Position numbers and translations under genes: made by a program. Positions 1-6,008 of a stretch of DNA of 6,008 nt are shown here, one piece after another (the first letter of the stretch is position 1; each line of letters opens with the position of its first letter). Source of the DNA: an uncultured Parvularculaceae bacterium (GTDB lineage Bacteria > Pseudomonadota > Alphaproteobacteria > Caulobacterales > Parvularculaceae); the NCBI GenBank assembly GCA_947259815.1, contig CAMYNO010000196.1, positions 1-6,008 of the forward strand. The letters are read 5' to 3'. Under the pieces are notes generated by a model. That model searched no databases, was not told where the DNA came from, and was given only the letters and a program-made list of their open reading frames with translations.

Positions 1-868
1 TGACGATCAGCCGGCGCAAGATAAACCGCGGATCCTCGCCCCCGGCCAGCATGCGCGCCGCCCAGTAAAGCGCCGCATCGACATCCGAGCCGCGGATCGA
101 CTTCTGCAACGCGCTGGCGAGGTTGTAGTGAGACTCATCGCTCTTGTCATAGAGCGGCGCCCGGCGTTGAACGATCTCGGAGAGCGCTTCAGGGGCAATC
201 GGCTCGCCCGCCGGTTCAGCTAAGATCGCCTCGGCCATGTTCAGCAAGGCGCGCCCGTCGCCATCGGCCATGGCGCGGATTTGTATGCGCGCTTCATCCG
301 TAAGAGGAAGGCTTTTTTGTTCCACCTCCTCAGCGCGATGCAGCAACTGTTCGAGCGCTGCATCATCCAGCCTTTTCAAGACCAGTACCTGCGCACGAGA
401 CAGAAGGGCGCCATTGAGTTCGAATGACGGGTTTTCCGTCGTCGCGCCGATCAGCGTGATGAGGCCGGATTCCACATGCGGCAGGAACCCGTCCTGCTGG
501 GCTTTATTGAAGCGATGGATCTCATCAACAAATAAAAGCGTGCCCTTGCCCACGGCGCGTCGCCCTTCGGCGCGCTCGAAGACTTTGTGCAAATCGGCGA
601 CGCCGGAGAAAATTGCCGAAATCTGCTCATATTCAAGATCGGATTTGTCGGCGAGCAGTCGCGCAATCGTCGTCTTGCCGACGCCCGGCGGGCCCCAGAA
701 TATGATTGAGGTCAGACGCCCCGTTTTGAGCATGCGCGAGAGCGGCGCGCCCTCGCCCAACAGATGATCCTGCCCGACGACATCTTCCAGCTTTTGCGGA
801 CGCATGCGATCGGCAAGCGGCTGGCCTGCGCGACGCGTCATGCCAGCCGCCTGAAAAAGATCGCTCAT
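1..868 (-). CDS. rarA: Replication-associated recombination protein A (RarA/MgsA), AAA+ ATPase, 3' end cut by window edge
   Basis: RarA is a cytoplasmic AAA+ ATPase related to clamp-loader subunits and eukaryotic Mgs1/WRNIP1. It acts at stalled or gapped replication forks. Reading from ATG at 868, the protein begins MSDLFQAAG and continues PLADRMRP and VVGQDHLLGEG, the family's N-terminal pattern. The Walker A motif GPPGVGKTT is at residues 59-67, and Walker B LLFVDEIHRFN is at 111-121 (D115, E116). The sensor-1 stretch GATTENPSF has its Asn at 146, and the likely arginine finger is R158 in LLSRAQ. The helical part follows, with IRGSDVDAALYW and AGGEDPRFILRRLIV at the edge. The frame stays open for 289 codons; family members have about 430-450 residues, so the C-terminal third, including the tetramerisation region, lies outside. 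The start is 9 bases after the protease stop, with only a weak GGA-type ribosome site. It is sometimes annotated as RuvB-like or as a generic AAA ATPase, but the motifs fit RarA best. Confidence 0.95.
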   Translation of the reverse strand, partial: MSDLFQAAGMTRRAGQPLADRMRPQKLEDVVGQDHLLGEGAPLSRMLKTGRLTSIIFWGPPGVGKTTIARLLADKSDLEYEQISAIFSGVADLHKVFERAEGRRAVGKGTLLFVDEIHRFNKAQQDGFLPHVESGLITLIGATTENPSFELNGALLSRAQVLVLKRLDDAALEQLLHRAEEVEQKSLPLTDEARIQIRAMADGDGRALLNMAEAILAEPAGEPIAPEALSEIVQRRAPLYDKSDESHYNLASALQKSIRGSDVDAALYWAARMLAGGEDPRFILRRLIV

Positions 869-877
869 ATCGTCCGT

Positions 878-2341
878 CTATCCGCCGACGCGCCAGGAGA
901 TGACGCGGCCGCCCGTATCGACTTCAATTTCCCAGCTTGTCGCCGGCCGGGCTATCTCCTGCTCAAGCTCCTGGGCCGTGTCCACATACCGTCCGTTCAC
1001 AGAGATAATTTTGTGGCCGGGCCGCAGACCTTTGCGCGCGGCGAACGACCGGCCGTTCAGTTCGGAAACGACGACGCCCTGCGACAACGGATCGAGCCCG
1101 AGTTCTTCGTTATAACGCGGCGACAAATTATCCACGGTGACGCCATTGAGCGGATGGCGCCCCTCCAGCACGCGCGGGTCGCGCTTGGGCTCATCCGGCG
1201 GCAAGGCGACCGTGATCGTCGCGCTGCGCGATTTACCGGAGCGCATATAGGATATTCTGGCGGTCTCTTTGTCCGCCTTTACGCCAATCTGATATTGCAG
1301 GGTCTGCTCGTCAAAAACCGGCTTTTCGTCAATTTCGACGATCACGTCTCCAGCCTTGAGGCCGGCCTTGTCAGCGGGACCGCCGGGCCAGATATCGTCG
1401 ATGAGCGCCCCCGCCGGGCGATCAAGTTCAAGCGCGCGGGCAAGATCCGACGTGACGGTGCTGGTCGATGCGCCGAGCCATGGCCGCACCAATACGCCGC
1501 CGTCAATCGCGGATTTAAGAACCTGCTGCACAAGGCGCGAGGGAACGGCGAAACCTATTCCGTTCGATCCGCCCGAGCGCGAATAAATCGCGGTGTTAAC
1601 GCCAACCAGCCGGCCTTCCGTATCGACGAGAGCGCCGCCGGAATTGCCGGGATTGATTGCCGCATCGGTCTGGATAAACAGCTGGTAGTCGGAAACGGAG
1701 GCCGCGCTGCGCGCCAGTGCAGAGACAATGCCGTTGGTGACGGTCTGGCCAACGCCAAAGGGATTGCCGATCGCGAGAACAATATCGCCAACGTGAAGGG
1801 CGTCGGAGTTTGCAAAATTCAGATAGGGAAGCGCCTCGCCTGCCTCAATCCGCAGGACCGCAAGATCCGTCTGCGGATCGGTGAGCACCACTTCGGCGTT
1901 GAACTCACGCCGGTCGCTCAGGACAATCGTAATCTCCGTCATATTTTCAATGACGTGATTGTTGGTGACGATGATGCCATCGGGGCTGACGATCACGCCG
2001 GACCCAAGCGAGTTCTGCTCGCGCGGACCGCCGCCGCCAAAGAAACGCTCAAAGAAGGGGTCGCCCGCAAACGGGGTTCGCTGACGAACAACGCGTTTCG
2101 TAAAGACGTTTACGACGGCCGGCGCCGCCCGCTCAACGACCGGCGCGAATGAGAGCTTTACCTGCCCCATGGATTCGGGAACGAAGCGCGGCGCAGAGGC
2201 GATCTCGCCGGCTGTCATTTCGCTTTCCGCCGTCAGGGTCTCTTCTTCAGGGACGGGCTGTTCTTCGGAGGCAGACTGCGCACAGGCCGAACCGACAACC
2301 GCCAATGACGCGATGAGCAATAGGATATTCAACCGGCTCAT
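878..2341 (-). CDS. DegP/HtrA (Do-family) periplasmic serine protease with two PDZ domains
   Basis: An exported serine protease/chaperone of envelope protein quality control (MEROPS S1C), 487 aa, a usual length for DegP/DegQ-type proteins. I chose ATG 2341 over the ATG 19 codons upstream (2398) because an AAAGGAG site sits 5 bases before it and a hydrophobic signal sequence starts there. Residues 1-21 form the signal (MSRLNILLL...ACAQS). Residues 22-51 are a Glu-rich linker without Lys or Arg. The trypsin-like domain spans about 60-285. It has a glycine-rich loop (FFGGGG) before GSGVIV and the full triad: His129 in TNNHVIE, Asp159 in QTDLAV and Ser234 in GNSGGA. PDZ1 covers about 286-376, beginning near RPWLGAS; PDZ2 covers about 394-485 (GVVVSELN, GLRPGHKIISVNGR). 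The exporter ends 60 bases upstream and rarA begins 9 bases downstream. I cannot separate DegP from DegQ or MucD types by eye, so no symbol is given. The family is often induced by envelope stress, but no sigma-E-type promoter was recognised here. Confidence 0.95.
   Translation of the reverse strand: MSRLNILLLIASLAVVGSACAQSASEEQPVPEEETLTAESEMTAGEIASAPRFVPESMGQVKLSFAPVVERAAPAVVNVFTKRVVRQRTPFAGDPFFERFFGGGGPREQNSLGSGVIVSPDGIIVTNNHVIENMTEITIVLSDRREFNAEVVLTDPQTDLAVLRIEAGEALPYLNFANSDALHVGDIVLAIGNPFGVGQTVTNGIVSALARSAASVSDYQLFIQTDAAINPGNSGGALVDTEGRLVGVNTAIYSRSGGSNGIGFAVPSRLVQQVLKSAIDGGVLVRPWLGASTSTVTSDLARALELDRPAGALIDDIWPGGPADKAGLKAGDVIVEIDEKPVFDEQTLQYQIGVKADKETARISYMRSGKSRSATITVALPPDEPKRDPRVLEGRHPLNGVTVDNLSPRYNEELGLDPLSQGVVVSELNGRSFAARKGLRPGHKIISVNGRYVDTAQELEQEIARPATSWEIEVDTGGRVISWRVGG
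2279..2341 (-). other. Signal peptide of the HtrA-type protease (type I or lipoprotein type II)
   Basis: The first 21 residues have a short basic start (R3), a hydrophobic core (ILLLIASLAVV) and a small-residue end (GSACAQS). Two cleavage readings are possible. Signal peptidase I could cut after A21 (A-C-A pattern), giving a soluble periplasmic enzyme. Signal peptidase II could cut before C20, since GSAC is a relaxed lipobox lacking the usual Leu at -3, giving a membrane-anchored lipoprotein. The Glu-rich linker that follows would suit either. Export is well supported; the type is not settled. Confidence 0.75.
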
Positions 2342-2346
2342 AAAAA

Positions 2347-2353
2347 CTCCTTT
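2347..2353 (-). promoter_or_regulatory. Ribosome binding site that fixes the protease start
   Basis: On the minus strand the sequence AAAGGAG lies 5 bases before ATG 2341. It is the strongest Shine-Dalgarno match in the left half of the window, and it argues for the start at 2341 rather than the in-frame ATG at 2398. Confidence 0.8.
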
Positions 2354-2401
2354 ATCCGCCCCGACCATGAAAGTAAGGGGCCGACCGGCGTGGATCAACG
2401 C

Positions 2402-4255
2402 CTATTCCGCCGCGCCCCGTACGCCTGGTTCAATGCCGATAAAGCCGCCCGACTGGCGGGCCCAGAGCTGCGCATAGACGCCGCCTTTGGCAACCAGCGC
2501 CTCGTGACTGCCCTGCTCCACGATTTCGCCCTTATCGAGAACGATGAGGCGATCCATCGCCGCGATAGTCGATAACCGGTGCGCGATCGCTAGGACCGTT
2601 TTGCCGTGCATCAGTTCAAAAAGGCTCTCCTGGATCGCCGCCTCAACCTCGGAATCGAGGGCTGACGTCGCCTCATCAAGGATCAGGATCGGCGCGTTCT
2701 TAAGGAAGATGCGCGCGATCGCGATCCTCTGGCGCTGTCCGCCCGAAAGCTTGACGCCGCGCTCGCCGACATGGGCGTCGAAGCCGCGCCGGCCGTTCTT
2801 GTCGGCCAGTTCATCGATAAATTCCGCGGCGTTCGCCCGTTCGACGGCGTCGCGTATTTCTTCCTCGGACGCCTCGGGCCGGCCATAGGCGACATTGTCC
2901 CGGATGGAGCGGTGCAGGAGCGAGGTGTCTTGCGTCACCACGCCGATCTGACGGCGCAGGGAGTCCTGCGTCACTTTGGAAATATCCTGATCGTCAATCG
3001 TGATGCGCCCACCTTCGAGATCGTAAAACCGCAAAAGCAAATTCGTGATCGTTGTCTTGCCGGCGCCCGACCGGCCGACCAGACCGATCTTTTCACCCGG
3101 CGCAATTGCGAGCGATAAATTATCGATCACGCCGTCATCCTTGCCGTAGTGGAATTTGACGTTGTGAAAAGCGATTGCGCCATTGGCGACAACCAGCGGC
3201 TTGGCGCCGTCTTCGTCTTTGACGTCGATTTCCTTGGTCAGCATCGACATGCCGTCATGGATAACGCCGATACTTTCAAACAGGGCCGCAACCTCCCACA
3301 TGATCCATTGGGACATGCCGAAAATACGCAAGGTGAGCGCGATGGCTGTCGCGATGGCGCCGACCGAAACGAGATCGCCGAGCCATAGCGAGATCGACAA
3401 GGCGCCGACCGAGAACACAGCGACACAGTTGATGAAGTAGACAAGACCGTAAAACAGCGTCACCAGCCGCATTTGCGGGTGAACCGTATTTAGAAACCGG
3501 TCCATGCCGTCCTTGGCGTATTCCTCTTCCCGCCCCGCATGGGAAAAGAGTTTGACGGTGGTGATGTTCGTGTAGCTGTCGACGATCCGTCCGGTCATGG
3601 CGGAGCGGGCGTCCGCCTGACGCTCCGACGTTTTGCGCAGACGCGGCACGCAGTAAATAATAATTGCGATATAGGCGAGCATCCAGACGCCGAGCGGGAT
3701 GACCAGGCGCAAATCGGCGGCGGCGATCAACGCCAGCATCGCGAGGAAATAGACGGTCACATAAACGAGAATGTCGAGCGTCTTCATCATCACCTCGCGA
3801 ATGGCGAGTGATGTCTGCATCATCTTCGTGGCGACGCGGCCGGCAAATTCGTTAGCGTAGAAAGATGCGCTCTGCGTGAGTAGAAACTGGTGGATGCGCC
3901 AGCGCGAACTCATCGGCATATTGCCGAGCAATGTCTGATGCTGAATAAGCGCATTGATGATGGCGATGATGGGCAACGCGACCAGAATAAACGCACCGAT
4001 CACAATCAGCGGCACGGCCTCGTCCGAAAGAAACGTCGATTTGTTTGCCGACGCCAGCCAGTCGACAAGCTGTCCAAGAAACCCGAACAGCAAGACTTCG
4101 CCGATGGCAAGCAAGGCCGACAACACCGACAGGACGATCAGCCACGGCATCGAGTCCTTGGCGTAATGCCAGCAGAAAGCGCGAAAATCTTTCGGCGGCG
4201 CATCGTCGCGATGCGCGGGAAAGGGGTCGAGCTGTTTTTCAAAAAACCGAAACAT
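2402..4255 (-). CDS. ABC exporter half-transporter (fused membrane and ATP-binding domains), substrate unknown
   Basis: A type IV (B-type) ABC exporter subunit of 617 aa, expected to work as a homodimer in the inner membrane; the family exports lipids, drugs, peptides and other compounds. From Met 4255 it begins MFRFFEKQLDPFP, a typical opening for relatives. About six membrane segments are visible, near residues 38-67, 82-104, 161-180, 184-203, 266-290 and 295-318. The cytoplasmic linking motif NEFAGRVATKMMQT falls between segments 2 and 3. The ATPase domain is complete: Walker A GRSGAGKT at 394-401, Q-loop Gln442 (VTQDTSLLH), signature LSGGQ at 503-507, Walker B LILDE with D527 and E528, a D-loop SALD, and H-loop His560 (AIAHRLST). 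All catalytic residues are present, so the protein should be active. An in-frame ATG at 4306 would add 17 residues (MRRRHEVKTH...), but neither start has a good ribosome site. I prefer 4255 by N-terminal similarity. The gene follows the rplQ terminator, so it probably has its own promoter. Confidence 0.93.
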   Translation of the reverse strand: MFRFFEKQLDPFPAHRDDAPPKDFRAFCWHYAKDSMPWLIVLSVLSALLAIGEVLLFGFLGQLVDWLASANKSTFLSDEAVPLIVIGAFILVALPIIAIINALIQHQTLLGNMPMSSRWRIHQFLLTQSASFYANEFAGRVATKMMQTSLAIREVMMKTLDILVYVTVYFLAMLALIAAADLRLVIPLGVWMLAYIAIIIYCVPRLRKTSERQADARSAMTGRIVDSYTNITTVKLFSHAGREEEYAKDGMDRFLNTVHPQMRLVTLFYGLVYFINCVAVFSVGALSISLWLGDLVSVGAIATAIALTLRIFGMSQWIMWEVAALFESIGVIHDGMSMLTKEIDVKDEDGAKPLVVANGAIAFHNVKFHYGKDDGVIDNLSLAIAPGEKIGLVGRSGAGKTTITNLLLRFYDLEGGRITIDDQDISKVTQDSLRRQIGVVTQDTSLLHRSIRDNVAYGRPEASEEEIRDAVERANAAEFIDELADKNGRRGFDAHVGERGVKLSGGQRQRIAIARIFLKNAPILILDEATSALDSEVEAAIQESLFELMHGKTVLAIAHRLSTIAAMDRLIVLDKGEIVEQGSHEALVAKGGVYAQLWARQSGGFIGIEPGVRGAAE

Positions 4256-4376
4256 GGGTGCGCCGATATCAAATCTATGGGTTTTGACTTCGTGTCGGCG
4301 CCGCATTTTTACAAGAAAAAACGGCGCCCAATTGAGCGCCGTTCATCAATCCGATATTCGGAAAAAAGGCTGGCGC
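4256..4376. other. Intergenic region between rplQ and the ABC exporter
   Basis: These 121 bases hold the rplQ terminator (4311-4343) and a small symmetric element CCGATATTCGG at 4351-4361. The remaining A/T-richer stretch leads up to the exporter start. I looked for -35/-10 pairs on the minus strand and found none convincing. There is also no clear Shine-Dalgarno sequence before either candidate exporter start. An unrecognised promoter is expected here because a terminator lies upstream of the exporter, but that is inference. Confidence 0.5.
4311..4343 (-). terminator. Intrinsic (Rho-independent) terminator after rplQ
   Basis: On the minus strand a perfect 7-bp GC-rich stem, ACGGCGC paired with GCGCCGT (4336-4342 with 4321-4327), encloses an 8-base loop. 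One more T-A pair can extend it using 4320 and 4343. A T-rich tail (TTTTTCTTGT, 4320 to 4311) follows directly. It lies about 35 bases past the rplQ stop, in the right place and orientation to end the S11-alpha-L17 transcript. Confidence 0.88.
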
Positions 4377-4817
4377 CTATTCGTCGTCTTCGTCGTCGCT
4401 TTCGAACATCGTCGGGCCGGAATCCAACCCCTTGGCGTCCTCGTCGCGATCGACAAACTCGATTACCGCCATCGGCGCATTATCACCGTGGCGATAACCC
4501 GCCTTCATGATGCGGATATAGCCGCCGTCACGCTCCGCATAGCGCGGGCCAAGCGTGTCAAACAGCTTTTTCGTCATGTCCTTGTCACGGATAGACGAGA
4601 TCACCTGCCGGCGCAGATGCAGCGACTTGTCGGATTCAGCCGCGGCGTGTTTTGCCTTTGTGACGAGCTTTTCGACAATCGGACGAAGTTCCTTTGCTTT
4701 CGGCAAGGTCGTCGTGATCTGCTCGTGCTTAATCAGCGCACAGGCCATGTTGGCGAACATCGCTTTGCGATGCTCGTGCGTGCGGTTCAGTTTACGTTGC
4801 GCCACTCCGTGTCGCAT
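4377..4817 (-). CDS. rplQ: 50S ribosomal protein L17
   Basis: L17 is a large-subunit protein near the exit-tunnel side of the 50S particle. The 146-aa product opens with the family hallmark [19 protein letters not shown] and continues with [23 protein letters not shown]. The end of the globular domain, [27 protein letters not shown], is also typical. It is slightly longer than the E. coli protein (127 aa) because of an acidic C-terminal tail ending FESDDEDDE, a kind of extension common in alphaproteobacteria. The start is supported by an AAAGGAG site 9 bases upstream. It lies 36 bases after rpoA and is the last gene of the operon, with the terminator just downstream. Confidence 0.98.
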   Translation of the reverse strand: MRHGVAQRKLNRTHEHRKAMFANMACALIKHEQITTTLPKAKELRPIVEKLVTKAKHAAAESDKSLHLRRQVISSIRDKDMTKKLFDTLGPRYAERDGGYIRIMKAGYRHGDNAPMAVIEFVDRDEDAKGLDSGPTMFESDDEDDE

Positions 4818-4826
4818 GATGCGTCT

Positions 4827-4833
4827 CTCCTTT
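4827..4833 (-). promoter_or_regulatory. Ribosome binding site of rplQ
   Basis: AAAGGAG on the minus strand, 9 bases before the rplQ ATG at 4817, inside the 36-base gap after the rpoA stop. It is a near-perfect match to the 16S rRNA tail and confirms the L17 start. Confidence 0.75.
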
Positions 4834-4853
4834 AAGCTGACAGTCCGTCAGGC

Positions 4854-5879
4854 TTATTCATCAAACTTCTTGGCAAGTTCTTCGATATTGTCTGGCGGCC
4901 AGTCCGGAACGTCCATACCCAGGTGCAACCCAAGGCCGGCCAATACTTCCTTGATCTCGTTCAGCGATTTGCGACCGAAATTCGGTGTACGGAGCATTTC
5001 CGCTTCCGTCTTCTGGATGAGGTCGCCAATGTAAACGACATTGTCGTTTTTCAGGCAATTTGCAGAGCGAACCGACAGTTCAAGCTCATCGACCTTGCGC
5101 AACAGAGCCGGATTAAACGGCAACTCTTCATGCGCTTCGCCGCCCATATCCTTGGATGGCTCGTCGAAGTTGATGAAGATCTGCAACTGGTCCTGAAGAA
5201 TCCGCGCAGCATAGGCGGCGGCGTCATCCGGCGTGATCGAACCGTCGGTTTCGATCTCCATGATGAGCTTGTCGTAATCGAGAACCTGACCTTCACGTGT
5301 GTTTTCAACGCGATACGCGACGCGATTGACCGGACTGTAGAGGCTGTCGACGGGAATAAGGCCAATCGGCGCATCTTCCGGACGGTTTTGTTCCGCAGGC
5401 GCATAGCCTTTACCGGTGTTCACGGTCATCTCGATGCGAAGGTCGGCGCCTTCATCAAGGTGACAGATCACATGGTTCTTGTTGAGAATTTCGACAGAAG
5501 CCGTCTCTTCAATATCAGCCGCGGTGACAAGGCCCGGCGTCGACTTTCGCAAGACGAGACGCTTTGGACCATCCGCATGCATACGAAGCGCAAGCTGCTT
5601 GATGTTGAGAACGATGTCGGTGACGTCTTCGCGAACGCCGGGGATCGACGAAAACTCGTGCACGACGCCGTCGATCTGAATAGCGGTAACGGCCGCGCCT
5701 TGCAGCGACGACATGAGAATGCGGCGCAGGCTGTTGCCTAGCGTCAGGCCAAAGCCGCGCTCAAGCGGTTGGGCGACGATATTCGCCTTACGCTGAGGAT
5801 CAGCGCTCGGCGCCACATCCAGCTTTGTGGGGCGGATGAGTTCCTGCCAGTTCTTTTCGAGAATTTGAATCGAATCCAT
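4854..5879 (-). CDS. rpoA: DNA-directed RNA polymerase subunit alpha
   Basis: The alpha subunit dimerises to nucleate RNA polymerase assembly, and its C-terminal domain contacts UP elements and activators. From ATG 5879 the product has 341 aa, the usual alphaproteobacterial size (329 in E. coli). The N-terminal domain (about 1-240) contains the dimer and assembly motifs [20 protein letters not shown] (39-58) and [15 protein letters not shown] flexible linker (about 241-255) leads to the C-terminal domain (about 256-330). That domain contains VRSANCLK with R271 matching E. coli R265, the main DNA-contact residue, and then [14 protein letters not shown] and DVPDWPP. An in-frame ATG at 5942 would add 21 residues overlapping the rpsK end and is not credible, because the family starts at [12 protein letters not shown] moderate AAAGAGAG site lies 10 bases before the chosen start. 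The gene lies 28 bases after rpsK. Confidence 0.98.
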   Translation of the reverse strand: MDSIQILEKNWQELIRPTKLDVAPSADPQRKANIVAQPLERGFGLTLGNSLRRILMSSLQGAAVTAIQIDGVVHEFSSIPGVREDVTDIVLNIKQLALRMHADGPKRLVLRKSTPGLVTAADIEETASVEILNKNHVICHLDEGADLRIEMTVNTGKGYAPAEQNRPEDAPIGLIPVDSLYSPVNRVAYRVENTREGQVLDYDKLIMEIETDGSITPDDAAAYAARILQDQLQIFINFDEPSKDMGGEAHEELPFNPALLRKVDELELSVRSANCLKNDNVVYIGDLIQKTEAEMLRTPNFGRKSLNEIKEVLAGLGLHLGMDVPDWPPDNIEELAKKFDE

Positions 5880-5907
5880 GTGGTTTCTGCTCTCTTTATA
5901 TTTCTCG

Positions 5908-6008
5908 TTATACGCGGCGGCGTTTACGCGGACGTGCGCCATTATGGGGGATCGGCGTCACGTCGCGGATAATCGAAACGGTCAAGCCCGCCGACTGCAA
6001 TGCGCGCA
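5908..6008 (-). CDS. rpsK: 30S ribosomal protein S11, C-terminal end only (5' part outside window)
   Basis: The last 32 codons of S11 plus a TAA stop at 5908-5910. The visible protein reads [15 protein letters not shown], then [17 protein letters not shown], the highly conserved S11 C-terminus that lies in the mRNA-exit (platform) region of the 30S subunit. S11 is usually about 125-130 aa, so roughly three quarters of the gene lies beyond position 6008. Most bacterial S11 proteins end close to NGCRPPKRRRV; here Cys is Ala and the second Pro is Arg. Its position directly before rpoA is the standard alpha-operon order. Confidence 0.97.
   Translation of the reverse strand, partial: RALQSAGLTVSIIRDVTPIPHNGARPRKRRRV

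Noticed and set aside
237..767. Plus-strand open frame opposite rarA
   Set aside because: The minus strand here encodes the Walker A, Walker B and sensor motifs of RarA without interruption. The plus frame is a Ser/Arg-rich shadow.
764..2152. Long plus-strand open frame (462 codons) antisense to the protease gene
   Set aside because: Its translation shows no recognisable domain and is rich in Arg, Asp and Ala in a way typical of an antisense frame. It lies wholly opposite a gene with an intact catalytic triad and PDZ domains. GC-rich codon bias readily leaves such frames open.
2361..2383. GCCCC/GGGGC-type inverted repeat between exporter and protease
   Set aside because: The stem is only about 5 bp with a long loop and no T tract. 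It is too weak to call a terminator.
2370..2398. Possible promoter before the protease: TTGATC, 17-base spacer, TACTTT on the minus strand
   Set aside because: The -35 matches 4 of 6 and the -10 only 3 of 6 consensus bases, which is close to chance. The spacing is ideal, so a mapped start site near 2362 would revive it.
2580..2722. Two copies of the palindrome GCGATCGC inside the exporter gene
   Set aside because: Both fall in conserved coding motifs (H-loop and post-signature regions) made of Ala/Ile/Arg codons. Two copies do not make a repeat family.
4923..5741. Plus-strand open frame (272 codons) opposite rpoA
   Set aside because: The opposite strand is unmistakable RpoA along its whole length, and the plus frame resembles no known family.
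5867..5876. Two back-to-back GANTC (CcrM-type methylation) sites at the rpoA start
   Set aside because: They are fully explained by the conserved codons for Asp-Ser-Ile at the RpoA N-terminus, and nothing else indicates cell-cycle control here.

Overview
The window is ordinary chromosomal DNA, and every recognisable gene lies on the minus strand. It reads from right (6008) to left (1) as rpsK (partial) - rpoA - rplQ - terminator - ABC exporter - DegP/HtrA-type protease - rarA (partial). The moderately high G+C content, the RpoA, L17 and RarA sequences, and the placement of an HtrA protease and RarA just after rplQ all suggest an alphaproteobacterium. I cannot name the genus from the sequence alone.

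Right part (about 4311-6008): this is the distal end of the alpha ribosomal-protein operon. It holds the last 32 residues of ribosomal protein S11, the complete RNA polymerase alpha subunit (341 aa) and the complete ribosomal protein L17 (146 aa). The genes are separated by 28 and 36 bases. A GC-rich hairpin with a T-rich tail at 4311-4343 closes the operon on the minus strand.

Middle part (2402-4255): a complete half-size ABC exporter (membrane domain fused to ATPase domain, about 617 aa) with all canonical ATPase motifs. Its substrate cannot be read from the sequence.

Left part (1-2341): a complete exported serine protease with two PDZ domains (487 aa) is followed after only 9 bases by rarA, a AAA+ ATPase of replication-fork maintenance, which is cut by the window edge after 289 codons. 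The close spacing suggests that exporter, protease and rarA form one co-directional unit: 60 bases between exporter and protease, 9 between protease and rarA. These genes share no obvious pathway. The common thread, if any, is stress tolerance (envelope export, envelope protein quality control, replication-fork rescue), and that is inference.

No RNA genes, mobile elements, CRISPR arrays or long repeats were seen. No gene-free stretch exceeds about 120 bases. I found no convincing sign of an undescribed system. The points worth a second look are the exporter's position between rplQ and the protease, its uncertain start and promoter, and the protease's ambiguous signal peptide.
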